From: Roseivivax lentus
GTDB taxonomy: Bacteria; Pseudomonadota; Alphaproteobacteria; Rhodobacterales; Rhodobacteraceae
Length of the DNA stretch: 45,120 nt
Assembly (NCBI RefSeq): GCF_900156805.1
Contig: NZ_FTOQ01000024.1
Coordinates: forward strand, 1-45,120
Direction: 5' to 3'
Below the pieces are notes generated by a model. That model searched no databases and had not been told where the DNA came from. It saw nothing but the letters and a program-made list of their open reading frames with translations. This document shows, piece after piece, positions 32,437 through 40,527 of this stretch (its first letter is position 1; each line of letters starts with the position of its first letter). Both the position numbers and the translations under genes were made by a program.

Positions 32437-33107
32437 CTCTGCCCCCGTTTCCAGTCATCCAGCCGCGCGTAGATCGTGACTGCGACCCCACCGAGCGCCA
32501 CGGCGATGAAAACCCAGCGAAGCGTGTCGAGGTATGGCACCAGCGGCAGAACGGCGGCCTGCGTGTCAGCCAGAACGCTCTGAGCCACCTCGACGCCAGC
32601 CGCGCCAAGCGTTGCGACACCGGCCGCCCCGCCGCCCTTTATGGTGCGGCTCTGTGCCAGCACCTCGCGCGCGGGAGGCAATTCCTCGGCGAAGGCAGTC
32701 GCGCGGACCGGGAAGCGATCGCCCCATTGGCGCGATGGGCCAAGATCGACATGGATGAAGCCCGAGCGCGGATAGAAGCCGAAGCCAAGAAAGCCGACTG
32801 TCCGCGCAGCTGCTTCGAACACCACCGGGTCCTGGTTCGACATGGCGATGTCGAAGGCCGCGCCGTCCATGTGCTTCGAGCGGGTTGCGCCGCCGACGGC
32901 GCGGTTGTGCTCCGGGCTGCGATAGGCGGAGCGGACGACCAGCGGCTTGCCCAGCCGATCCCGCAGCGCCTGCAGCTTGTCGAGCGCGGGCTCGTTGATC
33001 AGGAGTTTGCCGGTGCCGCGGCAGGCAATTTCGGCGGGGGAGAAGTTGGGCCAGCGCCAAGTGCCCTCGGGTACATCGCGCCAGTGGTCATAAAAGGTCG
33101 TGGTCAT
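32433..33107 (-). CDS. Phage endolysin, M15-family peptidase with C-terminal membrane helix
   Basis: A 224-residue protein. The M15A (D-Ala-D-Ala carboxypeptidase-like) zinc site is complete: SKHMDGAAFDI gives His79 and Asp86, and FIHVDLG gives His119. The enzyme cleaves peptide cross-links of murein. A linker with Gly/Ala leads to a single C-terminal hydrophobic helix (LRWVFIAVALGGVAVTIYA) and a basic tail. The catalytic domain is thus probably tethered to the membrane, an arrangement different from soluble endolysins. CTGGAGGA precedes the ATG at 33107. An intrinsic terminator separates it from the upstream tail operon. Confidence 0.85.
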   Translation of the reverse strand: MTTTFYDHWRDVPEGTWRWPNFSPAEIACRGTGKLLINEPALDKLQALRDRLGKPLVVRSAYRSPEHNRAVGGATRSKHMDGAAFDIAMSNQDPVVFEAAARTVGFLGFGFYPRSGFIHVDLGPSRQWGDRFPVRATAFAEELPPAREVLAQSRTIKGGGAAGVATLGAAGVEVAQSVLADTQAAVLPLVPYLDTLRWVFIAVALGGVAVTIYARLDDWKRGQR

Positions 33108-33124
33108 GGTGTCCTCCAGAAACG

Positions 33125-33147
33125 AAAAACCCCGCCACATGGGCGGG
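33125..33147 (-). terminator. Intrinsic terminator between tail operon and lysis genes
   Basis: On the minus strand a 6-bp GC stem (33147-33142 with 33136-33131, 5-nt loop) is followed by a run of five T (33129-33125). It lies after the DUF6127 stop and only 18 bp before the endolysin start, so lysis genes may depend on read-through or antitermination. Confidence 0.7.
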
Positions 33148-33180
33148 TCGGTTTGGCTAACGGATTGGGATGCGGCAGAG

Positions 33181-33471
33181 CTACGGGCCCCCGCCGAAGA
33201 TCTTGAGCTTGATCGCGATACCCGCGAGCAGCGCCAACATCACGCCGGTGGTGATCATTCGGACGGCTGTCTGCATCGCGGTGCGGCGCACAAGACGGAT
33301 GCAGTCGAGCAAGGATCGTAGGTCGCGGATATCGAGCGCAGCCTCTTGACCATCGAGGCCGACATCGGCGAGCGCGCGTTTGGCGCCTTTCTCAGCAGCG
33401 CGTGCCAGCATGGCCTCGAATTCGGCATCGGGCATGCGGACAAAGCCCTGATCAGATCGGGGTGGTGTCAT
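33181..33471 (-). CDS. DUF6127-type small membrane protein
   Basis: A 96-residue protein. The N-terminal part (GFVRMPDAEFEAMLARAAEK, then LADVGLDGQEAALDIRDLRS) is a conserved pattern in phages and prophages of this order. A single C-terminal transmembrane helix (MITTGVMLALLAGIAIKL) follows. It sits between the tail fibre gene and the lysis cassette, so a holin-like or lysis-timing role is possible but unproven. The ATG at 33471 follows AGGAGG and excludes an unconserved N-terminal extension. Confidence 0.7.
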   Translation of the reverse strand: MTPPRSDQGFVRMPDAEFEAMLARAAEKGAKRALADVGLDGQEAALDIRDLRSLLDCIRLVRRTAMQTAVRMITTGVMLALLAGIAIKLKIFGGGP

Positions 33472-33490
33472 CAGAACCTCCTTCCGCCGC

Positions 33491-34567
33491 TCAGCCGACC
33501 TTGCAGCCCCAAAAGGACGTGTGGTCGGCCGCGAAGTAGCCGTCCTGCGCGCGGAAATATCCCTGCAGCTCAACGGTATCGCCCGCCGTCAGCGGCACCA
33601 TCGTCTGCAGCCAGATCGCGGTGGCAAGCGAGACATGGGTGGCGGAACTCTCGCCAAAGGAACCGCGAATTTCTGTGGTCCCGTTCAGCACCAGCCGCCC
33701 GCGCATCCGGGCCGAGGTGCTGGAATTGACCTTGTAGAGCAGCGTCGCACCCAACAGGTAGGTGCCGTCCACTGGCGCGGTGAACAGGCCGGTTCCAGCG
33801 TCGAACGCGCCCTGATCATTGTAGTCGGTGTTGTTCAGGCCAATCTTCGTCCAGGTGCCGACGCCCACATAGTTGTCGTAATTCGTCCAGGCCTTGAAAC
33901 GCGGCAGCTGTGGCAAATCGACGATGCCGTTCGTGTTGTCGACGCTCAGACCATCGAAGAAGGTGCTGCCGTCGGCGGAAACCGCGAGACGGAGCCCGTC
34001 CGAGCCGAACAGACCGACCAGCGCCTTGGTCACGAAGTTGGTCTGCAGCGTCAGCCCAAGATCGTCGCCCGCGGCCTCCTTGTTTATGGTGTAGAAGAGA
34101 TCGCCGGTCCCGCCTTCGGCCACGGTCTTGGCTGTCCAGAGCGCCGCGTTCAACTTGGCCGAAAACGGGTTGGCGGCGTCGGCGGTGGTGCCCAGCCCTA
34201 ACAGCGCGAGGTTCTGCAGCGCGTTGGGCGTGGTTCCGATCCAGGTCGCACCGTCGTAGACCAGCAGCAGCGCCTCGTCTTCGACCCACGCCCGCCATCC
34301 GGTCCGAGGTGGCAGGCGAAGCCAAGCCCCATCGGTGAACAGCGCCACGTTCAGGTCCCAACCCGCCCAGTCACCCGTGCCGTCGCTAGCGACAATGTAT
34401 CGGTCCCCGTCTGCTGGACTGCCGGGCGGCGCGGTCAGATCCCGGTCCAAGATGGAAAGCTGGATCAGCCCGTCGAGGATGCGCAGCGCCTCGTTGTGGG
34501 TGACGTGCTTCTGGGCCTGCGCCGCCAGAATGTAGGGCAGCAACAAGTTGGTTGTGGTGTCGGGCAT
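33491..34567 (-). CDS. DUF2793 phage tail fibre / receptor-binding protein
   Basis: A 358-residue protein. The N-terminal DUF2793 region (LLLPYILAAQAQKHVTHNEA, then LDGLIQLSILDRDLTAPPGS) is found at the distal end of GTA-like and prophage tail modules. The C-terminal 130 residues resemble a C1q/TNF-like trimeric jelly roll (GTYLLGATLLYKVNSSTSAR, later TVELQGYFRAQDG), a fold used for surface recognition. It follows the megatron gene by 8 bp. The likely role is host-receptor binding. The ATG at 34567 was chosen over 34681, which would overlap the upstream gene. Confidence 0.75.
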   Translation of the reverse strand: MPDTTTNLLLPYILAAQAQKHVTHNEALRILDGLIQLSILDRDLTAPPGSPADGDRYIVASDGTGDWAGWDLNVALFTDGAWLRLPPRTGWRAWVEDEALLLVYDGATWIGTTPNALQNLALLGLGTTADAANPFSAKLNAALWTAKTVAEGGTGDLFYTINKEAAGDDLGLTLQTNFVTKALVGLFGSDGLRLAVSADGSTFFDGLSVDNTNGIVDLPQLPRFKAWTNYDNYVGVGTWTKIGLNNTDYNDQGAFDAGTGLFTAPVDGTYLLGATLLYKVNSSTSARMRGRLVLNGTTEIRGSFGESSATHVSLATAIWLQTMVPLTAGDTVELQGYFRAQDGYFAADHTSFWGCKVG

Positions 34568-34575
34568 TGCGGTCC

Positions 34576-35241
34576 TCAGAGCTGGAGCGTGACGGTTTTG
34601 GCGGCACCCCGCCCGATCAGGGCGGAGAGCTGGAAGATGCGGATATCTAGCGTGTCGCCGGGCCCGAGCGGCGCACCCCAATCGGCGGTCTGCTGGGCGG
34701 CGGTGTAGGTTGCGCTGGTCGTGGTCGCGCTCAGCGCGCGCTTCACGAAAACGCCATCGAGGATCTCGATCTCATAGGCTTCGACCTCTTCGATCAGCGG
34801 CACCTCCACGGCACCCCAGCTGTCGGCCGAAAGCGCGCGGGATCGACGCGTCCAGCGGATCGTCAAATCGCCGGACGCGTGCGGCTTCCGCCATGGCTGC
34901 TCGACATGGGCGACTGAGAATGGTCTCAGGCCCACACCCACCGGCATGAAACTGGCGGCGACATAGGTCTCGTCGCTGACAGACCGGCTTGCGGGACCGA
35001 TGCGCCAGTTCCACGGCAAGCCAAGATCCGCCTCGGCGATTGGCAATGATGCCAGAGCGTCGTCCAGCACCACGACCCGTGCGCCTGCCGAAGACGGATT
35101 GCCAATCGCGCCCTCGGTGCCGCGCTGGCCACGCAACAGGCGCGTCAGTTGATAGCGGCCCGGCGCGATCAGTTCCGCCACGCCCGCTTGCACGATTTCC
35201 CAAGTGCCAGTTCCGCCACGCCCGCTTGCACGATTTCCCAA
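34576..35241 (-). pseudogene. C-terminal fragment of the megatron baseplate gene
   Basis: This frame continues the coding sequence of the large gene at 35169-38582 after a 38-bp tandem duplication shifted the phase. The protein shared across the repeat is GTWEIVQAGVAEL. It goes on with the conserved end of GTA gp15-like proteins (GRYQLTRLLRGQRGTEGAIG). An ATG at 35241 created inside the repeat could allow separate translation, but the fragment would lack the rest of the protein. Removing one repeat copy leaves 3969 bp from 38582 to 34576, an exact multiple of three (1322 residues), which supports a recent single frameshift. Confidence 0.85.
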
Positions 35242-38200
35242 GTGCCAGGTGCGCTCTCGATGGCCAGCGCATTGGCCCCACCGAACAGCGTCAGGTCCGT
35301 GACACTTTCCAGCGTACTAAAGAGCAGATCAACTACGAGCGCATTGCCGAGATCGAAGCGCGAAGTCGGTCCTCCATAGAAATCCGACACCAGCGTCCCG
35401 ATCCGGGCACGGCCGCCAAAACTGGTCAGCAGCTCAAACCCATCCGTCGATGGGCTGCGGAACACTGCCATCTCGCCCGGCCATGGAACGGCATGGGCCA
35501 CGACAAACGGGCGATGGGCGGGCTGATCCTCGGTCAGCTGTGGCAGGTCCATCAGCATCACCTCGGGTGCGCCGAACACCACCGCTTTTGACAAGGACGA
35601 TTGCCGTGGCGATCCGGGCGGCAGGTCGTGGGCCTCGCGATCCTGGCGGACGGCCTCGATCCCGCGTGCCTCGGCATCCGTGATAGAGACGAGCCGGAGC
35701 GGGACTGGCCGCCCGTCATGTTCCAGCGTGACAACATCCGCCGGATCCATTGCGAGCCGCGATGGCGGCAGGCGGAATGAAGCTGTCTCCCGCCCGGTCC
35801 AGGCTTCCATCAGCGCGCGGCGACAACGCCGTTCAGCTTCCTCGGGCGGGACCGCCATCGGAAAGCTCTCCGAGGCAATCCGCGTCGTGTCCACGGTGAT
35901 GCGCCGCGCCTCGACGAGGGCGGCGTCATAATCCTCGTCGGCCCGTGCAACCTGCCATTTGAGCGCCTGCGGCAGCTCGGTTTCCTGCGCGCGGGTCAGC
36001 TCCAGAACGTCGCCGTCGCGAGCGGCCACCAGATCGTCGTGTGTCACACTGGCCACCGCTGCGCGCCCGCGCATGACAAACCGGATCACCCCCTCGGTCT
36101 CGACGGCGTCGAAACCGAAATGGCGCGACAACGTGGTAATCGAGGCGCGCGGGCTTTCCAGCGCACCAATCGCGTAGCCTTCAACTGCGCCCCACAGGCC
36201 GGTGACGTCGATCCGGGCTTCTAGCATTCCCGCCCGCAGACAGAGGTGACGGACGAGCGCCGCCAGCGACACCGCCCCGAGTCGCCCCGTCAGCCAGTGC
36301 CCCAGTCGCCAGTTTGCCCCATCAGTCCAGACGTCGTTCAGCGCCGGAAAGAACGGATAGGGCCGCGCGTCCCAGGTCCAGGCGGCGCAGTCCGGCACAT
36401 GCACCATCCGGCCGCCGTAGACCGAGGACACCAGGTTATTCTCGGCCTCGCCCCACCAGAGATATGTCGCCTCGAGATAGGCGCGCTGGATCGTGTCGTC
36501 GCGCCAGCCCCGCGAGAAATGCGGCGTGAAGCTTTCGGACGACTTCGGGTCGAAGAACACGTTGGGCTGGTTGGTGCCCCGGTCGATGGCCGGACACCCC
36601 AGCTCGGTGAACCAGATCGGCTTGGATTGCGGCACCAAAGGCGTCGGCGTCCCGCTCTCGACCCCCCCCGGGCGGTCGTAATGCGGGTTAGACCACCAGG
36701 CGCGCAGATCCTTGTAGCGGAAGACCCACGGCTTTTCCGCGGCACCATCGGTGATCGGTGTGCGGACCTGCGCTGAGCGGTCCGCCGCGCTGGCATAGAA
36801 CCAGTCGAAGCCTTCGCCGCCCGTAATATTCCCCTGCAGGTACGCCCTGTCGTAGATCGCTGGCCAGCCCTCTACCGCATCCGAATGGTCAAACCCGTCC
36901 CGCCAGTCGGAGAGCGGCATGTAGTTGTCGATGCCGATGAAATCGATTTCCTGATCTGCCCAGAGCGGATCGAGGTGGAAAAACACGTCGCCGCTGCCAT
37001 CGCCCGGCTGGTGTCCGAAATATTCCGACCAGTCGGCGGCATAGCCAAGGCTCACACCCGATCCGAGGATGGAGCGGACGTCCGCAAGAAGGTCCCGATA
37101 GGCCTGCACCGCCGGATAGGTGGTTGCGCCCGAGCGGATGGTCGTCAGCCCCGGCATTTCGGTGCCGATCAGAAAGGCGTCGACCCCTCCTGCGGCCGCG
37201 CAAAGATGTGCGTAGTGCAGCACCATGCGCCGCAGGCCCCAGTCGCCGGGCGTCCCTGCCCACGAGACAGACTGACCCGCCACGCTGAAGCTGGCGGGCG
37301 TGGCCGCGCCGAACAGCGCCGCGACCTGGCTTGCGGCCGTACCGGTCTTGTCTACGCTCCCGACATATCCCGCCGCAGGCGAACAGGTGATCCTCCCCCG
37401 CCAGGGAAAAGCGGGCTGGCCCGTCTCAGCGGCGTTGTTGGAATACGGGTTCGGCAGCATATTGCCCGGCGGGACATCCATCAGGATGAACGGGTAGAAG
37501 GTGACGCGCAGCCCACGCGCCTTCATCTCCTGGATCGCCTGCACCACCGCGAAATCGGCGGGCGTGCCGCCATAGACAGGGCGATCCTGATCATCGCGGC
37601 TGACCAGAAAGGCATTGGCGCGGCTGACGCCATTCACGGACCAAGCCGACGGCCTGGTCGATTTGGCGGATACCTCGACCCCTGGCCGCACCTTGCATGA
37701 GCCCGCGCGCAGATCGTCGCCAAACCAGGCCACCACCAGCGATACGCTCTCGACTTTCGGCGCCATCGCCTGCAGCCGATCCAGCGCCACCACCATGTCG
37801 GCGGTGTCGGTCAGCGCGTTGAGGTTCTCGGGCTCGGACGACCCGCCGCTGCCCTTCCGGATGCCCTGCGTGGCATAGGCAAACTCGCCAGACGCCGGGA
37901 TCATGGTGACCGCTTGTGTCAGCCCCTCCGCCGTGTCCGGATCGGCAAGCGGGCGGAACACCTCAAAACTCAGCTGCGGGATGCGGTTGCCATAGTTGCC
38001 GAGCGGCAGGTCCTCGAAAACGACATAGGCCGTGCCGCGATAGGCCGGTGTACTTACTGCCCCCATCTTCGCCGCAATGAACGGATCGGCCGCCTGGTTC
38101 TCGTCTCCCGGATACCAGCGCCAAGTGATCCCGGCGGTATCCAGCAGTTTCCCATCGGCCCAGATCCGGCCAATGCCGGTGATCGGACCCTCGCAGAGCG

Positions 38201-38582
38201 CGACCGCAAAGCTCGCATAGTAGAAGTATTCGGTTGTCTTGACCTTGCCGCCACCCCCGCCGCCCTTGCCGCCACCCTGCGTGGTCGTCTTGGTCTCCTC
38301 GCGGAAATCGGTTGCCCAGATGATGTTGCCACCGATCCGCATGCGGCCGTAGAGGCGCGAGATCACCGCTCCTTCGGTGGCCGAGGTGATGCGAAGATTG
38401 TCCAGCCGCGCGCCTTCAATCCGCTGAGTGGGCGCAAGCGAGGACACGATCCAGCTGTCGACCACCGAGCCGATGGTGGAGCCGATGAAGCCACCGATGG
38501 TGGCGGCACTGACGCCGAGGATCGCGCCGCCAATGCTGCCGCCAATGGCAGCGCCAGCGGCACCGAGAACAAGGGTAGCCAT
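35169..38582 (-). CDS. Megatron/TIM-barrel baseplate protein (GTA gp15-like), truncated by frameshift
   Basis: An 1137-residue product of a gene whose intact form would be 1322 residues. The N-terminal glycine-rich hydrophobic part (GAAGAAIGGSIGGAILGVSA) is followed by domains of the GTA TIM-barrel-like type (LADVRSILGSGVSLGYAADW, FIGIDNYMPLSDW, KPIWFTELGCPAIDRGTNQP) and the phage tail protein middle domain. This is the tail-tip hub that contacts the host surface and is placed last in the Rhodobacter GTA tail cluster. The last 12 residues (LGKSCKRAWRN) are read out of frame because of the tandem duplication at 35171. The truncated protein lacks the C-terminal 190 residues, so tails are probably non-functional. 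Confidence 0.85.
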   Translation of the reverse strand: MATLVLGAAGAAIGGSIGGAILGVSAATIGGFIGSTIGSVVDSWIVSSLAPTQRIEGARLDNLRITSATEGAVISRLYGRMRIGGNIIWATDFREETKTTTQGGGKGGGGGGKVKTTEYFYYASFAVALCEGPITGIGRIWADGKLLDTAGITWRWYPGDENQAADPFIAAKMGAVSTPAYRGTAYVVFEDLPLGNYGNRIPQLSFEVFRPLADPDTAEGLTQAVTMIPASGEFAYATQGIRKGSGGSSEPENLNALTDTADMVVALDRLQAMAPKVESVSLVVAWFGDDLRAGSCKVRPGVEVSAKSTRPSAWSVNGVSRANAFLVSRDDQDRPVYGGTPADFAVVQAIQEMKARGLRVTFYPFILMDVPPGNMLPNPYSNNAAETGQPAFPWRGRITCSPAAGYVGSVDKTGTAASQVAALFGAATPASFSVAGQSVSWAGTPGDWGLRRMVLHYAHLCAAAGGVDAFLIGTEMPGLTTIRSGATTYPAVQAYRDLLADVRSILGSGVSLGYAADWSEYFGHQPGDGSGDVFFHLDPLWADQEIDFIGIDNYMPLSDWRDGFDHSDAVEGWPAIYDRAYLQGNITGGEGFDWFYASAADRSAQVRTPITDGAAEKPWVFRYKDLRAWWSNPHYDRPGGVESGTPTPLVPQSKPIWFTELGCPAIDRGTNQPNVFFDPKSSESFTPHFSRGWRDDTIQRAYLEATYLWWGEAENNLVSSVYGGRMVHVPDCAAWTWDARPYPFFPALNDVWTDGANWRLGHWLTGRLGAVSLAALVRHLCLRAGMLEARIDVTGLWGAVEGYAIGALESPRASITTLSRHFGFDAVETEGVIRFVMRGRAAVASVTHDDLVAARDGDVLELTRAQETELPQALKWQVARADEDYDAALVEARRITVDTTRIASESFPMAVPPEEAERRCRRALMEAWTGRETASFRLPPSRLAMDPADVVTLEHDGRPVPLRLVSITDAEARGIEAVRQDREAHDLPPGSPRQSSLSKAVVFGAPEVMLMDLPQLTEDQPAHRPFVVAHAVPWPGEMAVFRSPSTDGFELLTSFGGRARIGTLVSDFYGGPTSRFDLGNALVVDLLFSTLESVTDLTLFGGANALAIESAPGTWEIVQAGVAELALGKSCKRAWRN
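35171..35248. repeat. 38-bp tandem duplication disrupting the megatron gene
   Basis: Two identical 38-bp copies lie head to tail (35171-35208 and 35209-35246, with the first 2 bases of the unit repeated once more). Each begins AGTTCCGCCACGCCCGCTTG. Because 38 is not a multiple of three, the second copy moves the gene out of frame and brings in a stop at 35169. Confidence 0.95.
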
Positions 38583-38591
38583 GTGGGGATC

Positions 38592-39023
38592 TCAGCGTAG
38601 CGGGAACAGGAAGGCGAAGGCGATGCGCCGCCGCCAGGACAGGGTGAGCGGCTCCTCGATCACGCCAAGCCGCTCGTAAGCATGAAGGAAGGTGTCGGGG
38701 CCGGTCAGGATCCCGACATGCTTCGCGATGGCGCGGGGCGTCATGCGGAACAGGACCAGCGCGCCCGGAATGACGTCAGAGGGTGCGATTTCCGGCATCA
38801 TAAGCCTTGCGCCCTCGGCCAGCACTTCGCGCGGGCCGGCCTCGCCCCAATCCCGGCTATAGGGCGGGATCGGGAACGGTTCAGGGCCGACCACCTCGCG
38901 CCAGACGCCGCGGGCAAGACCAAGGCAGTCGCAGCCGACGCCGCGCAGGCTGGCCTGGTCGTGATACGGCGTGCCGAGCCAAGACCGAGCAATGGCGATG
39001 ACGTGGGTGGGATCGGCGTTCAC
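38592..39023 (-). CDS. NlpC/P60-family tail peptidase (GTA gp14-like)
   Basis: A 143-residue cysteine peptidase. The catalytic Cys33 is in GCDCLGLARGVWRE and the catalytic His102 in AKHVGIL. The N-terminus (IARSWLGTPYHDQASLRG) is typical of the phage cell-wall peptidase set (TIGR02219-like). It locally opens peptidoglycan for DNA delivery and is a tail-tip component. The start is GTG at 39023 overlapping the stop of the upstream gene. It is followed 9 bp later by the megatron gene. Confidence 0.88.
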   Translation of the reverse strand: MNADPTHVIAIARSWLGTPYHDQASLRGVGCDCLGLARGVWREVVGPEPFPIPPYSRDWGEAGPREVLAEGARLMMPEIAPSDVIPGALVLFRMTPRAIAKHVGILTGPDTFLHAYERLGVIEEPLTLSWRRRIAFAFLFPLR

Positions 39024-39904
39024 AGCACAGACCCCTCGTGTCTGCCGTCCTTGGTGGCGTAGCGCAGAACCGCATCTTGGCCGGGGATGTGCGGGAAACC
39101 CCGGAAATTGGCGGTATTGGCGAACTTCGCACTGCAGGTCTCGATACGCTTGTCGCAGCCCGCTCGGATAGTGAAAGCATCACTGCCCGCGATAGACCGC
39201 ACGGGCGCTTCGAGCAGCGTCAGCACGGCGATGCCGTCAGTCAGGTCATGTGCGATGATCTCTGCCTGCCGCCCCACATTTGCGCCACCGGTCCATTCGA
39301 CCGTGCCGAAGGTGAACCAGCCAGAGTTAAAACTGCCGAGTCCCGAGGCGCTGAAGGCCCGATCACGCAGGAGATCGATGACAGCGCCAGTGCCCTTGAA
39401 GGTGGGATCCACAAGATCGACGCCGCAGCGCGCGTCCCCAAGTGCCGCATCGCAGGTCGCCTGGAAGGTTCGCCCCACGGTCTGGCCCAGCACATGAGCG
39501 AGCGAGCGGACCTCGGCGACGAAGGCAAGCCGCCCGCGCCGGATCTGGCCGATGGCGCCGCGTCGCATCAGCACGCGTTGGCCGTTGTCCGCCCAGTTCA
39601 CCCGCCAGACCTCGACCTCGGCATTGTCCCAGCGGCCGTCGAGGATGTCGGTCTCGGTGATCCGGTCGGAGGTCAGCACGCCCTCAGCATCCTGCGCATC
39701 GACCGACAGGTCCGAGCCAGAGCGGACCTCTGACGCCGTCAACCCGCTTTCCGGCTCGAAATCGGTGCCGTCGAAGCTGAGCGTCCGGTCGTGGTCGGTG
39801 AAGCCGAAGGTCACGCCGTCGGCACGGATGATCCGCCAGCACCAGGCGAGCGTTGTTGTCCCGTCGTCCAGATGCGCTTGCAGATCGGGGGTGATGTTTT
39901 TCAT
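39020..39904 (-). CDS. DUF2163 tail-tip protein (GTA gp13-like)
   Basis: A 294-residue protein with the DUF2163 N-terminal block (TTTLAWCWRIIRADGVTFGF, then TDHDRTLSFDGTDF) and the C-terminal phage_BR0599 block with Cys-rich features (GCDKRIETCSAKFANTANFR, GFPHIPGQD). The length equals the RcGTA gp13 hub protein, which bridges the distal tail protein and the megatron. The ATG at 39904 overlaps the stop of the DUF2460 gene by ATGA. A longer upstream frame is a shadow of that gene. Confidence 0.85.
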   Translation of the reverse strand: MKNITPDLQAHLDDGTTTLAWCWRIIRADGVTFGFTDHDRTLSFDGTDFEPESGLTASEVRSGSDLSVDAQDAEGVLTSDRITETDILDGRWDNAEVEVWRVNWADNGQRVLMRRGAIGQIRRGRLAFVAEVRSLAHVLGQTVGRTFQATCDAALGDARCGVDLVDPTFKGTGAVIDLLRDRAFSASGLGSFNSGWFTFGTVEWTGGANVGRQAEIIAHDLTDGIAVLTLLEAPVRSIAGSDAFTIRAGCDKRIETCSAKFANTANFRGFPHIPGQDAVLRYATKDGRHEGSVL

Positions 39905-40527
39905 CGGCGGAGTTCCAGCAGCGGGATGGAGGTGATCGAGCCAAGCCGCTCGAGGTCGAGCGTCACGTCGAGCGCGTCGGTGTCGAAGCGGACCGGCACA
40001 TCGAACTCGAAGCCTGCGGTGATGGCGACGCCAGCGCCCGGCGCAGCGCTGAAGGTGACGACGCCAGTCGTGGTGTCGACGGACCAACCGGAGGGCTGCT
40101 CCACCCCGCCAAGCGCGATGCGAACGGTTGCGGTCACAGGCTTGGCGATGGCGCGCGTCCAGGATTGTGCGCCGGACGCGTAGCGCTTCACTAACTGGAA
40201 GGCCGTCGTCGTGCCATCGCCGGTGCCGATCGACTGATCCGTCGGCGATGGCGTGCCCGAAGGCAGGCAGGACTTGTAGTCGCCCCAATCCTTGAAGCGG
40301 AACCCATGTAGCCGACCGTTGCGCGCCTCGAAAAAGGCAACCACGGCCGCCAGATCGTCGGCGCGGCGGATGCCATAGGCGACATCGTAGCGGCGACGCG
40401 AATTGGCCCAACTGGCGTTGCGTTCTTCATCGCCGGAGGCCAGTTCGACGATCTGTGTGCGGCGTTCCGGCCCGCCGCGCGCCCCGCGGCTGATATTTTC
40501 GGGGAACCGCACCTCATGAAAGGCCAT
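39901..40527 (-). CDS. DUF2460 distal tail protein (GTA gp12-like)
   Basis: A 208-residue protein of the DUF2460/TIGR02217 family: FHEVRFPENISRGARGGPER, then DDLAAVVAFFEARNGRLHGF and RFKDWGDYKSC are the characteristic blocks. It forms the distal tail ring that connects the tube to the tail tip. The ATG at 40527 overlaps the tape-measure stop (TGATG). Gene order tape measure, gp12, gp13, gp14, gp15 is identical to the Rhodobacter capsulatus GTA. Confidence 0.87.
   Translation of the reverse strand: MAFHEVRFPENISRGARGGPERRTQIVELASGDEERNASWANSRRRYDVAYGIRRADDLAAVVAFFEARNGRLHGFRFKDWGDYKSCLPSGTPSPTDQSIGTGDGTTTAFQLVKRYASGAQSWTRAIAKPVTATVRIALGGVEQPSGWSVDTTTGVVTFSAAPGAGVAITAGFEFDVPVRFDTDALDVTLDLERLGSITSIPLLELRR

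Noticed and set aside
39901-40411. N-terminal extension of the DUF2163 protein to 40411
   Set aside because: It is Arg/His-rich out-of-frame sequence over the DUF2460 gene. The ATG at 39904 matches the family length.
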